A stretch of DNA of 64,000 bases, from assembly GCF_009734385.1 (NCBI RefSeq), contig NZ_CP046452.1, positions 248,001 through 312,000 of the forward strand, in the 5' to 3' direction. The position numbers and the translations under genes were made by a program. Positions within the stretch are counted from its first letter, which is position 1, and each line of letters opens with the position of its first letter. This stretch comes from Corynebacterium kalinowskii (lineage in GTDB: Bacteria > Actinomycetota > Actinomycetes > Mycobacteriales > Mycobacteriaceae). This document shows, piece by piece, positions 18,156 to 27,542 of this stretch. The notes beneath the pieces are model-generated. The model made no database searches and was not told where the DNA came from. It worked only from the letters and a program-made list of their open reading frames with translations.

Positions 18156-20725
18156 AGCGACCGCGCAAGGGGATCGCGTTCGTTGGCCAGCGGCGCAAGG
18201 CGAATGCGGGCGCCCACGACGGTGGTGCCGTCAGAACTGGCGATGACCGGGGTAAGTTCCACGTCGACGATTGCGGCGATGTCGTCCTTTAGGCGCGCTA
18301 CCTGCATGATGAGCTGCTCAATATCGGTGAGCTGGGCAGGAAGGGAACCTCGGTAGCCCATGAGGAGCGGAGCAGCGCGCAGTTGTTCGATCATGGCGCG
18401 GGCGTCGGTGCGGCGCAGTGGTGGCACGCGCCAGGCGGTATCGCCGAGCAGTTCGGATGGTGGTCCGGCCACACCGAGGGAGACCATCGGCCCGAGCACC
18501 GGATCTTCGATGGCGCGGATGGTGAGCGTGGTGCCGGGCTTCACGGTCGGCTGCACGACCATCTCAGCACCGATGCCTAAGTCAGCAGCCATGGTCTGCA
18601 GGGTGTCCCACGCGTCTTCGAGCGCGGACCGCGAAGTGATGTGGCGCATCACAGCGGATAGCTCCGGACGCCCGCGCACCGCCGAGTGGATGTTCTTGAG
18701 CACCACGTTCCAGCCGTAACTGTCCGCGGCTGTGATCGCCTCGTCGAGCGAAGTGACAGGGGTCCACGGGATTAGATCGATGCCGTACGTGCGTAGGAGC
18801 TCGGCGGATTCTTCGTCGGTAGCCCACCGGCCCTCTGGTTCGCTCGCCAGAACCTGCTGCACAAGTGCCGACGCTGCGGCCTTGTCGCCCTGCCCAAATT
18901 CGTCCGTCGGGGTCGGGCGGACGGCGGCGCGCTGCTGCTCCGATGCCAAAATGAGCGATACTGCCTCGATGGCGTCGGCGTAAGTGCCAAACACCGGCAA
19001 TTGACCGAGCTTTTCGACGCCCCGTCGATCCTCTTCCAGTGGCCTGAAACCGACGAATGTACTGATCAGCGGGGTGGTTTCGGTGGTTGCTGCGAGCTCC
19101 TTCAGTCCGTCGTACGCTGCTTCAAAGAGCTGCTCACCGATCTCCACGATGCCACTGAGAACCACGTCAGATTCGGCCAGGGCCTTTTGGGTGGCTTCGA
19201 GAATCCCGGAGACCGGGTCCTTCAACACAGTGATTGCCGTGGCTTCGAGACCGAACCGCTGAGCCGACTGTGTCATTTGCGCAGTTAGGCCCGCGGAGTT
19301 GGATATCACAGTGATCCGCTTGCCACGGGGTACTGGCTGCCGGGCGAGGAGTTGGGCGATGTCAAACATCGTCTCGCGGCGGGTGACTACCATCGCGCCG
19401 GTGTTGCGGATGACTTCATCCAGCGCCTGCGTGGAGGCAGTTTCCAGTTGCTGGTTGGCGTAGTGACGTGCGGATTTAAGCGCTCGGCTGGGGATAAAGA
19501 CAACCACACGCTTATCCAGCGCCAGGCGAGAGAGCACACGGAAGAACTTGCGCGGGTTACCGATGGTATCCAGCGACAACAGGCAGATTTCGGTCTGCTC
19601 ATCGTCTGCCCAGTACTGGATGACGTCGTTGCCGGTGACATCGCCAAAGGAGCCCGCGCCGATGAAGGAACTGAGCCCCGAGCCGCGCTTCAATGCGTAA
19701 GACAGTGTGAGCGTCGCAATGCCCGCTGACTGCGTGAACAGCCCCACCGTGCCGGCGCGTGGCATCGGCGCCGGGGATGCGTTGAGCTGCGTGTGTGTGT
19801 TGATCAGGCCGACCGCAGCTGGACCCAACGCGCGCAGACCATAATCGCGAGCCTTATCGACGAACGTCCGCGCATCTTCGAGGGTGACTCCAGGATTCTT
19901 GGACCCGGCCAACGCCACCACACCAAAGGCATTCTTTTCGGCGGCGTTTTTAAGGGCAGCTTCGAAGGTGTCAGGGTCGTGCTCGACGATGACGAGGTCC
20001 GTGTTCTCAGGGATTTTCTCGTAATCGGTGGTGCCAGTGAGGATACGCAGCTCACCCTGGAATCGGGCCTGGGTGAGGTTCGGGACGACGGATTGCATGC
20101 GATCCACATCGCCGATCACGGCCACCGACGTGGGTTGGAGCAAGCGTCGGATGGAGTTGGCTTCGGCGCGCAGTTCGCGACGGGCCATGACCTCTCGGGA
20201 GGTTTGCGTGGGGTCGATGGGGAAGTTGACGGTGATGAAGCCGTCTTCCAGCTCCGGATTGACCTGGTAGCCGGCCTTGATAAAGGTCTGAACCATGTTG
20301 CGGTTTTGGGTCAGCATCTCCGCAAAGAACGTCTCGATGTCGCATTCGCGGCCGATTTGGGCCAGGTGCTCCAGCAAAATGTTGGCTACGCCCTTGTGGT
20401 GGTGGTCATCCTGGACCAGGAAGGAGACATCGGCGGTTCGAGTGTCGCCGGGGAGAAGTGCGTATTTCGCGGTGGCGACGATGTCTTCGCGATCAACCAT
20501 CACCAAAGTGACTCGGTCGTGGTGATCCACGTCCATCCAGTTTTTGAGATCGTCTTCCGTGAGCACCGGGTGCGCGGCGAAAAACCGCAGGTACTTGGAC
20601 TTATCCGAGACCCTTGCGTAAAAGTTCTGGAGCTCTTCGCGGTCTTCGGGGCGCACTGGGCGCAGCGTAACGATATCGCCGTCATTGAGGACGACGTCGG
20701 CTTCCCAATGCTGCGGAGTGTTCAT
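18152..20725 (-). CDS. GNAT acetyltransferase fused to ADP-forming acyl-CoA synthetase domains (Pat-like)
   Basis: 857 residues from MNTPQHW; a longer frame to 20773 has a non-conserved N-terminus. Residues about 10-175 form a GNAT domain (LRPVRPEDREELQNFYARVS, then VSFLVQDDHHHKGVANILLEHL for acetyl-CoA). A CoA-binding/succinyl-CoA ligase-like region follows (SVAVIGDVDRM, TQSAGIATL), then an ATP-grasp-type part (about 640-850). The synthetase part of Pat-type proteins is often only regulatory; whether it is active here is unknown. It is first in an operon with acuC, which predicts a lysine acetylation/deacetylation pair controlling acyl-CoA synthetases. Confidence 0.88.
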   Translation of the reverse strand: MNTPQHWEADVVLNDGDIVTLRPVRPEDREELQNFYARVSDKSKYLRFFAAHPVLTEDDLKNWMDVDHHDRVTLVMVDREDIVATAKYALLPGDTRTADVSFLVQDDHHHKGVANILLEHLAQIGRECDIETFFAEMLTQNRNMVQTFIKAGYQVNPELEDGFITVNFPIDPTQTSREVMARRELRAEANSIRRLLQPTSVAVIGDVDRMQSVVPNLTQARFQGELRILTGTTDYEKIPENTDLVIVEHDPDTFEAALKNAAEKNAFGVVALAGSKNPGVTLEDARTFVDKARDYGLRALGPAAVGLINTHTQLNASPAPMPRAGTVGLFTQSAGIATLTLSYALKRGSGLSSFIGAGSFGDVTGNDVIQYWADDEQTEICLLSLDTIGNPRKFFRVLSRLALDKRVVVFIPSRALKSARHYANQQLETASTQALDEVIRNTGAMVVTRRETMFDIAQLLARQPVPRGKRITVISNSAGLTAQMTQSAQRFGLEATAITVLKDPVSGILEATQKALAESDVVLSGIVEIGEQLFEAAYDGLKELAATTETTPLISTFVGFRPLEEDRRGVEKLGQLPVFGTYADAIEAVSLILASEQQRAAVRPTPTDEFGQGDKAAASALVQQVLASEPEGRWATDEESAELLRTYGIDLIPWTPVTSLDEAITAADSYGWNVVLKNIHSAVRGRPELSAVMRHITSRSALEDAWDTLQTMAADLGIGAEMVVQPTVKPGTTLTIRAIEDPVLGPMVSLGVAGPPSELLGDTAWRVPPLRRTDARAMIEQLRAAPLLMGYRGSLPAQLTDIEQLIMQVARLKDDIAAIVDVELTPVIASSDGTTVVGARIRLAPLANERDPLARSL

Positions 20726-20775
20726 GTGGCCTAGCTTACAAAGATTCGATGTAGATCTTGGGTTAATGAACAAAA

Positions 20776-20828
20776 GAGAGCGGTGCTCTCAAATATGGGG
20801 TAGGTTGAAATTGGTGAGCAGTGCTCAC
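20776..20828. promoter_or_regulatory. Pair of 15-bp palindromes, likely TetR operators
   Basis: GAGAGC-GGT-GCTCTC (20776-20790) and GTGAGC-AGT-GCTCAC (20814-20828) share the core GAGC-RGT-GCTC and are 38 bp apart. The second sits where the -35/-10 spacer of the reductase promoter would be. The likely binder is the TetR protein encoded at 21735-22397. Confidence 0.6.
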
Positions 20829-20851
20829 TTTATTTCAATTGAAGGAGAACA

Positions 20852-21721
20852 ATGAAGTATCTCGTCACCGGAGCTGGGCAAATCGGCTCCCAACTTGTCC
20901 ACGATCTCACCTCCCAAGGACACGCGGTCAATTGTCTTAGGAAGTCTGGCAAACCAGTTTCCGGAGCAACGGTCTTTTCCGGAGATGTTGCGGACCGGCA
21001 ACTGCTGGCCCAAGCCGTCGCTGACTGCGCCGCAATTTTCCACTGCACCCACGCTCCCTACGACTCTCGCGCATGGCGGGAACTGCTTCCGCCAGCCGAA
21101 ACAGCAGTGATGGGTACTGCTGTCGAGCTGGGAATTCCGGTGGTGTTCCCGGAATCAATGTATGCCTTTGCAGGTTGTTCCGGCCCGGTAATGGAAGGGG
21201 CAACCCCCAACCCGATCGAAGGAAAAGGGCAGGTCCGGGCGGAATTGCTCGCTGCCCGGGCTGCACACGAGGCGCAAACAGTGAGTGTCATCGCCGCAGA
21301 TCTCGTTGGTCCGACCGCCACCTCCGCCGGTTCTGTCATTACGTCGACGGTATTGGCGCCAGCGAAAAAGGGTCTGCCGGTTATCGTCCTAGCCGATCCA
21401 GACGTGCAACACAGTGCCACGTTCATTCCGGATCTCAGCGCCACGATGATCTTCGCGGCGCAGCATGCCGACGAACTTCCTACTGCGATCAATGCGCCAA
21501 GCGTGACGCATACCTTGCGGGAATGGGCATATGCCACCGGCAAGAAACCACCAGTGTGGGGTGTGCCCAACTGGCCGATTCAGTTTTTGGGCCGCATCAA
21601 CCGGATGTGCTTCGAGCTCGCGGAGATTGCGCCGATGTGGCATTCGGAGTTTGTTCTAGGCTCTAGCTCTATTCCAATTGAACCGTCACCATGGTCTGAA
21701 GTGGTGGCCCGTTCTCTGTGA
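20852..21721 (+). CDS. NAD(P)-binding Rossmann reductase/epimerase-like protein
   Basis: 289 residues of the atypical/extended SDR type. N-terminal YLVTGAGQIGSQL is the GxxGxxG dinucleotide motif; FPESMYAFAG precedes a region where the usual YxxxK is not clear (GKGQVRAELLAARAAHE is the nearest), so catalysis is uncertain. It resembles NmrA-like or epimerase/dehydratase proteins. GAAGGAG precedes the ATG. First of a probable three-gene operon with tetR and a DUF3267 membrane protein, under the palindrome pair at 20776-20828. Confidence 0.8.
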   Translation: MKYLVTGAGQIGSQLVHDLTSQGHAVNCLRKSGKPVSGATVFSGDVADRQLLAQAVADCAAIFHCTHAPYDSRAWRELLPPAETAVMGTAVELGIPVVFPESMYAFAGCSGPVMEGATPNPIEGKGQVRAELLAARAAHEAQTVSVIAADLVGPTATSAGSVITSTVLAPAKKGLPVIVLADPDVQHSATFIPDLSATMIFAAQHADELPTAINAPSVTHTLREWAYATGKKPPVWGVPNWPIQFLGRINRMCFELAEIAPMWHSEFVLGSSSIPIEPSPWSEVVARSL

Positions 21722-21734
21722 GAAGATAGCAGGC

Positions 21735-22397
21735 ATGGCACTGGGAAAACGTGAGCTGCATCGCCAAGAAATGATGGGTAAGATCCTCCAACTTGCCGAT
21801 GAACAGCTAGTCGACGGCGGGGCACAATCGCTGTCGCTTCGTGAAATCGCGCGTGATCTCGGACTCGCTTCCTCTGCGATCTATCGCTATGTCGCTAGCC
21901 GAGATGAGTTGCTCACCCTGCTCCTCGTGCGGGGTTTCAATTCTTTGGCAGATGCGGTTGATGCTGCTGTGGGCGTCGAGAAGCAGCCTGAGCGACAGCT
22001 GCGCGCCTTAGCAGGATCCGTGCGAGGCTGGGCGCGAATTAACCCGGAGCAGTATGCCTTGCTTTATGGAACTCCAGTTCCCGGGTTTCATGCAGATCAG
22101 GGCACTGTTGCGCCGGGTAGCCGGGTGCTGATGCGCCTTGCAGAGATCGCGCAGCAAGGTGCGCCGCGTATCGACGCCCATTCTTTCGAGCCTCTGGTTT
22201 CCGAGGTTCCGCTAGAACTCACTGCCGCGCAGCTTGCCGCTGGTGCTAGCGCGTGGGGGATGCTTCTTGGTGCGATTAACTCGGAAATGTTTGGTTATCT
22301 GGGGCCCGATTTTGGCGGGGTATCGGATGAACTCTTCGAAATTGCAGTAGACCGGATTGTGAAGGAACTTTGCTTGAGAGACTGCAACGAGGCGTAG
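21735..22397 (+). CDS. TetR family regulator
   Basis: 220 residues from MALGKRELHR. The helix-turn-helix region reads SLSLREIARDLGLASSAIYRYVASRDELLTLLL, split over residues about 35-67; the C-terminal part has the WARINPEQYALLYGTPVPG pattern of TetR proteins with a WHG-type ligand domain. It follows the reductase by 13 bp and is probably co-transcribed, giving autoregulation through the GAGC-RGT-GCTC palindromes. The ligand is unknown. Confidence 0.87.
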   Translation: MALGKRELHRQEMMGKILQLADEQLVDGGAQSLSLREIARDLGLASSAIYRYVASRDELLTLLLVRGFNSLADAVDAAVGVEKQPERQLRALAGSVRGWARINPEQYALLYGTPVPGFHADQGTVAPGSRVLMRLAEIAQQGAPRIDAHSFEPLVSEVPLELTAAQLAAGASAWGMLLGAINSEMFGYLGPDFGGVSDELFEIAVDRIVKELCLRDCNEA

Positions 22398-22399
22398 AA

Positions 22400-22984
22400 A
22401 TGATCGAAGAATGGACTCCTGATAGGAGAACTACGGTCTGGATGAACGTGGTCGGTCTTGGAACCACGATTGCTGGGCTTGTCGGGTTCGCAACCTTGTA
22501 TGCGACAGTCAATTCGGGAACGTACAGCTTTGTCATTTCCGCTCGTGAGCTGGTGCTTATACTGCTGATGTTCTTAGTGTTTGCGCTGCTCATTGTGGTG
22601 CATGAGCTGTTGCATGGCTTCGCATTGCGGACCTTGGGGGCCAAGCCGAAATATGGTGCCACGATGGTCGGCGGGGTGATGCCGGCGTTTTACTGCACGT
22701 CGCCAGGTGCGTTGCTCTCGAAGAAGGCGTTCACTTATGTGGCGTTGCTACCGGGGATTGTGCTGGCTGTGGTGCCTGCACTGTGGATCATTTTCCACGG
22801 CCCGTTTGCAGGATTGCTAGTTGTGCCAGCTGCAATGTTACTGGGCGGTGCGGTGGGGGATTGGTTCATGACGGCAGTCGCTCTCCGCGCGCCTCGCGGG
22901 GCGCTGATCGAGGACAACAAAGAGGGGCTGCGGATTCATTTGCCTGCCGAAGACAACTTCGCTGGACAAACCTCGGATGCTTAG
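22400..22984 (+). CDS. DUF3267 putative membrane zinc metalloprotease
   Basis: 194 residues from MIEEWTPD; an in-frame TTG at 22370 overlaps tetR but its AAGGA is too close. Four to five hydrophobic helices. The HELLHG motif within the second helix is a zincin HExxH signature, and the pattern matches DUF3267 membrane proteins. The substrate is unknown. It follows tetR by two bases, so it belongs to that operon. Confidence 0.78.
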   Translation: MIEEWTPDRRTTVWMNVVGLGTTIAGLVGFATLYATVNSGTYSFVISARELVLILLMFLVFALLIVVHELLHGFALRTLGAKPKYGATMVGGVMPAFYCTSPGALLSKKAFTYVALLPGIVLAVVPALWIIFHGPFAGLLVVPAAMLLGGAVGDWFMTAVALRAPRGALIEDNKEGLRIHLPAEDNFAGQTSDA

Positions 22985-23054
22985 TCTTCCAGGTGGTCAT
23001 GTGGCGACCTTCGATTGGGGCTACCTACAAGAATGCGCTGGTTAATCCCGCACT

Positions 23055-23759
23055 CTAGGGAAAGTAGACATCCTGCTGCGTCTGGTTGATTACAGGCGTC
23101 ATGTCCTGTCCGCGCAGCTCGGATAGCGTCTCCAAAGTGCCCTGCAAGGATGCGACCACGTCCCGGGCGCTCACCACCGCGTTTGTCGACGCCGGTAAAT
23201 CAGTCTCCAGCAGCAAGCGATCTTCGGGCACCTGCTTCACATATGCCCGACCTTTTTTGCTCTCCAACATGCTGGGATGCACGGAGATATAGCCGCCGAT
23301 CTGCATTAACCGAGTGAGTTCATCGCTCGTTCCCGAGAAACGGTGGAAGACAGGGATTACGTTGTCGGGCAGCAGGTCCAGCACCTCAGTCGCCGCCCGC
23401 ATCGCATGAATGGACAGCACGTAAGGGTGGCCCTTCAAGAGGGAAAAGATTCGGCGCAGCGCCTCAAGCTGCAGCGGGGCCGAGCCAACCCGGCGCGGGC
23501 TGAAATCCAGGCCAATTTCGCCGATAAAACGAGTCTGCGGGAGATGGCTGGCGAAAGCTTCTAACTCGGATTCGAATGTCGGTGTAACCCACCATGGATG
23601 AAATCCCAGTGAAGGCAGAGCGCCAGGCTGAACCTGAAATTCGGAAGGAAGCACAGTTTGAGCCACCACCTGCACGTCGGACTCAGCGAGCTCTGCTAGC
23701 AACGCGGCGCGCTGGGGTGCGGACACAAAATCCAGGTGAAAGTGGGTGTCTAGGAGCAC
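23055..23759 (-). CDS. TatD family metal-dependent hydrolase
   Basis: 234 residues, slightly shorter than usual TatD nucleases. Metal-binding elements: DTHFHLDF at the N-terminus, GEIGLDFS, the histidines in LSIHAMRA and VFHRFSG, and ETDLPAS near the C-terminus. TatD proteins are 3'-5' DNases or related phosphohydrolases; this diverged member could have another substrate. It overlaps the tcdA-like gene by 10 bp and is downstream of it on the same strand. Confidence 0.85.
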   Translation of the reverse strand: MLLDTHFHLDFVSAPQRAALLAELAESDVQVVAQTVLPSEFQVQPGALPSLGFHPWWVTPTFESELEAFASHLPQTRFIGEIGLDFSPRRVGSAPLQLEALRRIFSLLKGHPYVLSIHAMRAATEVLDLLPDNVIPVFHRFSGTSDELTRLMQIGGYISVHPSMLESKKGRAYVKQVPEDRLLLETDLPASTNAVVSARDVVASLQGTLETLSELRGQDMTPVINQTQQDVYFP

Positions 23760-24538
23760 GGCGTCGCCTCGCCCAAGGCCGCTAGAGCTTCCTCGCGGGT
23801 CCGGAACAATCGTGGTGGCCTTGCCATTGGCTCCAGCCCCGCCATTCGTTGGATCACTTTGCCGGCGATCATTAACCCCATGATCGGAGGCATGTAGCTC
23901 ATCGAGCCAAGACTCTCGCCTTTGGTTCGCCCCGAGTTTAGCTTCACGGGAACCTCGGTAGAGAAGAGAACCTCAACGCCCTTGATCCGCCGCTTTTCGC
24001 ATTCCAACCGCATCACTTTGGACATTTGGCACTGTGTGGTTTTGCGCAAGTTAGCGAACTTGAGCTGGGAAGGATCCATCCGATTTGCCGCGCCCATTGA
24101 AGACAGCAGTGGCAATCCCTCTGAAGCGCACCAATGCGCGATGGCGAGCTTCTGGGAAATAGTGTCGATGCAGTCCAACACGTAGTCCGGTCGCGGGAGC
24201 TCGCCTAACACGGCAGGAACATTGTCTGGGGTCAGAAAGATCTGCTGTGCATAGACAGTGCACGAGGGATTGATTTCAGCAACCATTCGACTCATCACAT
24301 CGGCCTTAACCTGGCCAAGTGTGCTGGTGAATGCCAAAGCCTGGCGATTGATGTTGCTCTCTTCCACGGTGTCCCGATCCACCAGAATGAGTGTGCCCAC
24401 GCCGCCACGGGCAAGAGCTTCCGCACAAGCAGAACCAACGCCACCGAGGCCGAGAACCATGACGGTTGAGTTCTTGAGATTGTCTAAACCGTCGTCGCCA
24501 AGCAAAAGGTGTAGGCGAGCGAATCGTTCAGAATGCAC
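23750..24538 (-). CDS. tcdA: tRNA threonylcarbamoyladenosine dehydratase (TcdA/CsdL, E1-like)
   Basis: 262 residues. ThiF/E1 superfamily enzyme that cyclises t6A37 of tRNA using ATP. Features: VLGLGGVGSACAEALARGG nucleotide-binding loop, DRDTVEESNINRQ, DCIDTISQK and SMGAANRMDPSQ, all typical of TcdA. A GTG start is chosen because AGAAGG lies nine bases upstream; a TTG two codons earlier is possible. It is transcribed away from the adjacent tRNA-Gly gene. Confidence 0.85.
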   Translation of the reverse strand: MHSERFARLHLLLGDDGLDNLKNSTVMVLGLGGVGSACAEALARGGVGTLILVDRDTVEESNINRQALAFTSTLGQVKADVMSRMVAEINPSCTVYAQQIFLTPDNVPAVLGELPRPDYVLDCIDTISQKLAIAHWCASEGLPLLSSMGAANRMDPSQLKFANLRKTTQCQMSKVMRLECEKRRIKGVEVLFSTEVPVKLNSGRTKGESLGSMSYMPPIMGLMIAGKVIQRMAGLEPMARPPRLFRTREEALAALGEATPCS

Positions 24539-24560
24539 TAACAAAAGCCTTCTAAGTAAA

Positions 24561-24634
24561 TGGAGCCGATGACGGGAATCGAACCCGCGTGTGCAGCTTG
24601 GGAAGCTGCCATTCTACCATTGAATTACATCGGC
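24561..24634 (-). tRNA. tRNA-Gly (anticodon CCC)
   Basis: On the minus strand the 74-nt sequence folds as a cloverleaf: acceptor GCCGATG/CATCGGC, anticodon stem GCAGC/GCTGC around the loop TTCCCAA, and a T arm with GGTTCGATTCC. The anticodon is CCC and the 3' CCA is encoded. It would read the GGG glycine codon. Confidence 0.95.
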
Positions 24635-24736
24635 AAACTGCCTTAAGCAGTAGCGACAAGTTTAGCACTGCGATCCTTGAGAGAAACAATCAGCTAGTCG
24701 CCCACGGCTCGGCCTAGGGGTAATAGACTGATAACC

Positions 24737-25300
24737 ATGCTGCTTTCAGATCGTGACATCCGCGCTGCCATTGATAATGGTGAACTAGGCATTGAGCCCT
24801 TCGCCCCAGAGATGATTCAGCCGTCGTCGATTGACGTGCGAATGGACCGCTTCTTCCGCGTATTCAACAATCAGAAGTACACGCATATCGACCCGAAACA
24901 GCAGCAAGATGAGCTCACCAGTGAGATTGAGGTGCAGCCGGACGAGCCGTTCATCCTGCACCCTGGCGAGTTCGTGCTCGCGGCAACGTATGAGAAGTTC
25001 ACTTTGCCGGCACACCTCGCCGGCCGACTGGAAGGCAAGTCTTCCCTTGGTCGTCTGGGCCTGCTGACGCACTCGACCGCTGGCTTCATCGATCCGGGCT
25101 TTTCCGGTCACATCACGCTCGAGCTGTCCAATGTTGCTAATCTGCCGATTTCCCTCTGGCCGGGGATGAAGGTTGGCCAGCTGGCGCTGTTTAAGATGAG
25201 TTCCCCTGCGGAAACGCCGTACGGCAGCTCCAAGCTAGGGTCCAAGTACCAGGGGCAGCGAGGCCCAACCCCGTCCAAGGCATATCTGAACTTTAGGTAA
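24737..25300 (+). CDS. dcd: dCTP deaminase, probably bifunctional (dUMP-forming)
   Basis: 187 residues. Converts dCTP to dUTP and, in the actinobacterial bifunctional type, on to dUMP. The segments [32 protein letters not shown] and [13 protein letters not shown] are nearly those of mycobacterial DCD-DUT, with catalytic Glu in ITLELSN. No ribosome binding site is visible; a TAGACT box ends seven bases before ATG, so the mRNA is probably leaderless. Followed closely by the UDP-glucose dehydrogenase gene. Confidence 0.93.
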   Translation: MLLSDRDIRAAIDNGELGIEPFAPEMIQPSSIDVRMDRFFRVFNNQKYTHIDPKQQQDELTSEIEVQPDEPFILHPGEFVLAATYEKFTLPAHLAGRLEGKSSLGRLGLLTHSTAGFIDPGFSGHITLELSNVANLPISLWPGMKVGQLALFKMSSPAETPYGSSKLGSKYQGQRGPTPSKAYLNFR

Positions 25301-25343
25301 CGTGCGCAGCGCCGATGCGCGAAACGCGGTAAGAATGAATCTT

Positions 25344-26666
25344 ATGCGTATGACAGTCATCGGAACCGGATACCTGGGTGCTACCCACGCTGCTTGTATG
25401 GCGGAACTTGGCCATGACGTCCTCGGTGTGGACGTTGATGAAAAGAAGATTGAGGCGCTAAAGAACAGCACAGTGCCTTTCTATGAGCCAGGTTTGCCTG
25501 AGGTTCTGGAGCGCAACATCGCCGCTGGCCGCCTGGCATTTACCACGAGCTATGACGAAGCCGCCGCTTTTGCGAACGTTCACTTCCTCGGTGTTGGAAC
25601 GCCGCAGCAGCGTGGCTCTTACGCGGCAGATTTGAAGTACGTGTACGCCGTCATCCAGGATCTCGTACCGAAGCTGAAGGGCAAGCACGTCATCTTCGGA
25701 AAGTCCACCGTCCCGGTAGGCACCGCCGCCGAATTGCAACAAATGGCTAACGAACTCGCCCCAGAGGGCACCGAAGTTGAGATCGCCTGGAACCCAGAGT
25801 TCCTGCGTGAGGGCTTTGCCGTCAAGGACACCATCACCCCAGACCGCATCGTCCTGGGCACGCGCGACGAGAACACCACCGCCGAAGAAGTTGCCCGCGA
25901 AGTCTACGCCACCCCGCTGGCCTCTGGAACCCCGTTTGTAATCACCGACCTGCAGACCGCAGAGCTGGTCAAGGTCTCCGCAAATGCGTTCCTGGCCACC
26001 AAGATTTCCTTCATTAACGCCGTCTCTGAGGTCTGTGAGTTGGTGGGTGCGGACGTCGTCAAGCTTGCCGACGCCATTGGCTACGACGATCGCATCGGCC
26101 GCAAGTTCCTCGGTGCCGGACTTGGCTTCGGTGGCGGTTGCCTGCCAAAGGACATCCGCGCATTCATGGCTCGCGCCGGCGAACTTGGCGCCGACCAGGC
26201 GTTGACGTTCCTCCGCGAGGTGGACGCGATCAACATGCGCCGTCGCGACCGCATGGTCACCCTTGCCCGCGAGGCGTGCGGTGGCAACCTGCTTGGCCAC
26301 AACGTGACAGTTCTTGGCGCTGCGTTCAAGCCCAACTCGGACGACGTTCGTGACTCCCCGGCGTTGTCCATCGCGGGCTCCCTGTCGCTAGCTGGAGCGC
26401 AGGTCACCGTGTACGACCCGCAAGGCATGGAGAACGCTCGGAAGGTTTTCCCAACGCTCAATTACGCGAATTCCACCGATGACGCACTGCGTGGCGCTGA
26501 CGTGGTGGTTCTGGCCACCGAATGGCAGGAATTCCGTGAACTCGACCCGGTGCACGCGGCATCGTTGGTTCGAGTAAAGAAGGTCCTTGACGGTCGCAAT
26601 GTGCTGCCCGTGGACGCTTGGAAGGAAGCCGGATGGGATATCAAGGCGCTCGGTCGATCCTTGTAG
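25344..26666 (+). CDS. ugd: UDP-glucose 6-dehydrogenase
   Basis: 440 residues from MRMTVIGTG; an upstream in-frame ATG at 25335 is possible. Two NAD-dependent oxidations of UDP-glucose to UDP-glucuronate. N-terminal Rossmann motif GTGYLGATHAA, the catalytic segment GFGGGCLPKDIRAF with the active Cys, and a second domain with LGAAFKPNSDDVRDSP. UDP-glucuronate feeds surface polysaccharide or glycolipid synthesis. It lies 43 bp after dcd in the same direction. Confidence 0.92.
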   Translation: MRMTVIGTGYLGATHAACMAELGHDVLGVDVDEKKIEALKNSTVPFYEPGLPEVLERNIAAGRLAFTTSYDEAAAFANVHFLGVGTPQQRGSYAADLKYVYAVIQDLVPKLKGKHVIFGKSTVPVGTAAELQQMANELAPEGTEVEIAWNPEFLREGFAVKDTITPDRIVLGTRDENTTAEEVAREVYATPLASGTPFVITDLQTAELVKVSANAFLATKISFINAVSEVCELVGADVVKLADAIGYDDRIGRKFLGAGLGFGGGCLPKDIRAFMARAGELGADQALTFLREVDAINMRRRDRMVTLAREACGGNLLGHNVTVLGAAFKPNSDDVRDSPALSIAGSLSLAGAQVTVYDPQGMENARKVFPTLNYANSTDDALRGADVVVLATEWQEFRELDPVHAASLVRVKKVLDGRNVLPVDAWKEAGWDIKALGRSL

Positions 26667-26980
26667 TCCTTTTCGTCCTTTGGACTCCGGCGTCGTTTCA
26701 AATGTTGTACGACCACGGAGAAATCTACTGTGGAGTCGGTGTTGTACTTTCACTCCTGGTACTGATTGCCTATGCGTTCCAGCCCCGCAGGTCGGTGGGT
26801 ATCATCGGGGCCCTGCTTGCCGGTGTCGGATGGGCGAACGATACGTTGGTCGCGCTGAAGTTTGGACCGGACGATCCGGTGATCAACATCGCCGGGCTGG
26901 TGCTGTACCTCGGTGTCGCTTTGGTGGTGATTCAGCTCATCGTCGAGTGGACTTCAGCCAAGCCGACTGGATCCACCTAG
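26633..26980 (+). CDS. Small membrane protein of unknown function
   Basis: 115 residues with about four hydrophobic helices: RSILVVLFVLWTPASF, then CGVGVVLSLLVLIAYAF, IIGALLAGVGWAN and LVLYLGVALVVIQLIV. The start lies inside the 3' end of ugd (34-bp overlap) with GGAAGGAAG just before ATG, which supports a real, coupled gene. I do not recognise the family. Confidence 0.65.
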   Translation: MGYQGARSILVVLFVLWTPASFQMLYDHGEIYCGVGVVLSLLVLIAYAFQPRRSVGIIGALLAGVGWANDTLVALKFGPDDPVINIAGLVLYLGVALVVIQLIVEWTSAKPTGST

Positions 26981-27161
26981 GTGCCCGATCATGAGCGAAT
27001 CAGGCGCATTGCTTAATTGAACATTTGGTTAATTATCAGGCTCAGCTATCGATTCCAAGACCTTCACAAGAAGTTGAAAAGAACTCGCATTCTGCCTGGT
27101 AAATACGATTTTCCTCGGATAGGTTGAAAATAGATCGTTTCAATATTCGAGGGTTTAGTTG

Positions 27162-27533
27162 ATGCCAAAGTTCGTGTTTTTTCTTTGTGAAGCCGCGCTG
27201 CTCGCCACAGTTCCGGCTGCCTACGCTTTTGACGTAGACATGGTTGCGCTTGTCGCGCGGGTGCTGTGCGTGGCGCTGTTGGCTGCGAGCTTCTGGCTGA
27301 GCACGAAGGACGACCGGTTCTTCGCATTTGGATTCCTGCAAGCGCTGGTATTTGGCGCCGTGTGGAGCGCTCAAGTATTCGGTGTCCTGCCTTTACCTAT
27401 TCTTTGGGCGATGTACGCCGTATTCGCGCTGGAGATCATGCTCCGACTGATGGCCCACCGCGTTGATTGGCAGGTGCGGCTACCGGGCGAGTATGTGGCT
27501 CCCCACAACCACCGTCAACTCACTCACAACTAG
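27162..27533 (+). CDS. Small membrane protein of unknown function
   Basis: 123 residues, three to four hydrophobic segments beginning FVFFLCEAALLATVPAAYA, which could be a signal anchor. A GAGGG lies nine bases before ATG. The C-terminal tail is polar (VAPHNHRQLTHN). A strong terminator follows. The preceding 180 bp are A/T rich without a gene. No family recognised. Confidence 0.6.
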   Translation: MPKFVFFLCEAALLATVPAAYAFDVDMVALVARVLCVALLAASFWLSTKDDRFFAFGFLQALVFGAVWSAQVFGVLPLPILWAMYAVFALEIMLRLMAHRVDWQVRLPGEYVAPHNHRQLTHN

Positions 27534-27542
27534 TGAGAACGA

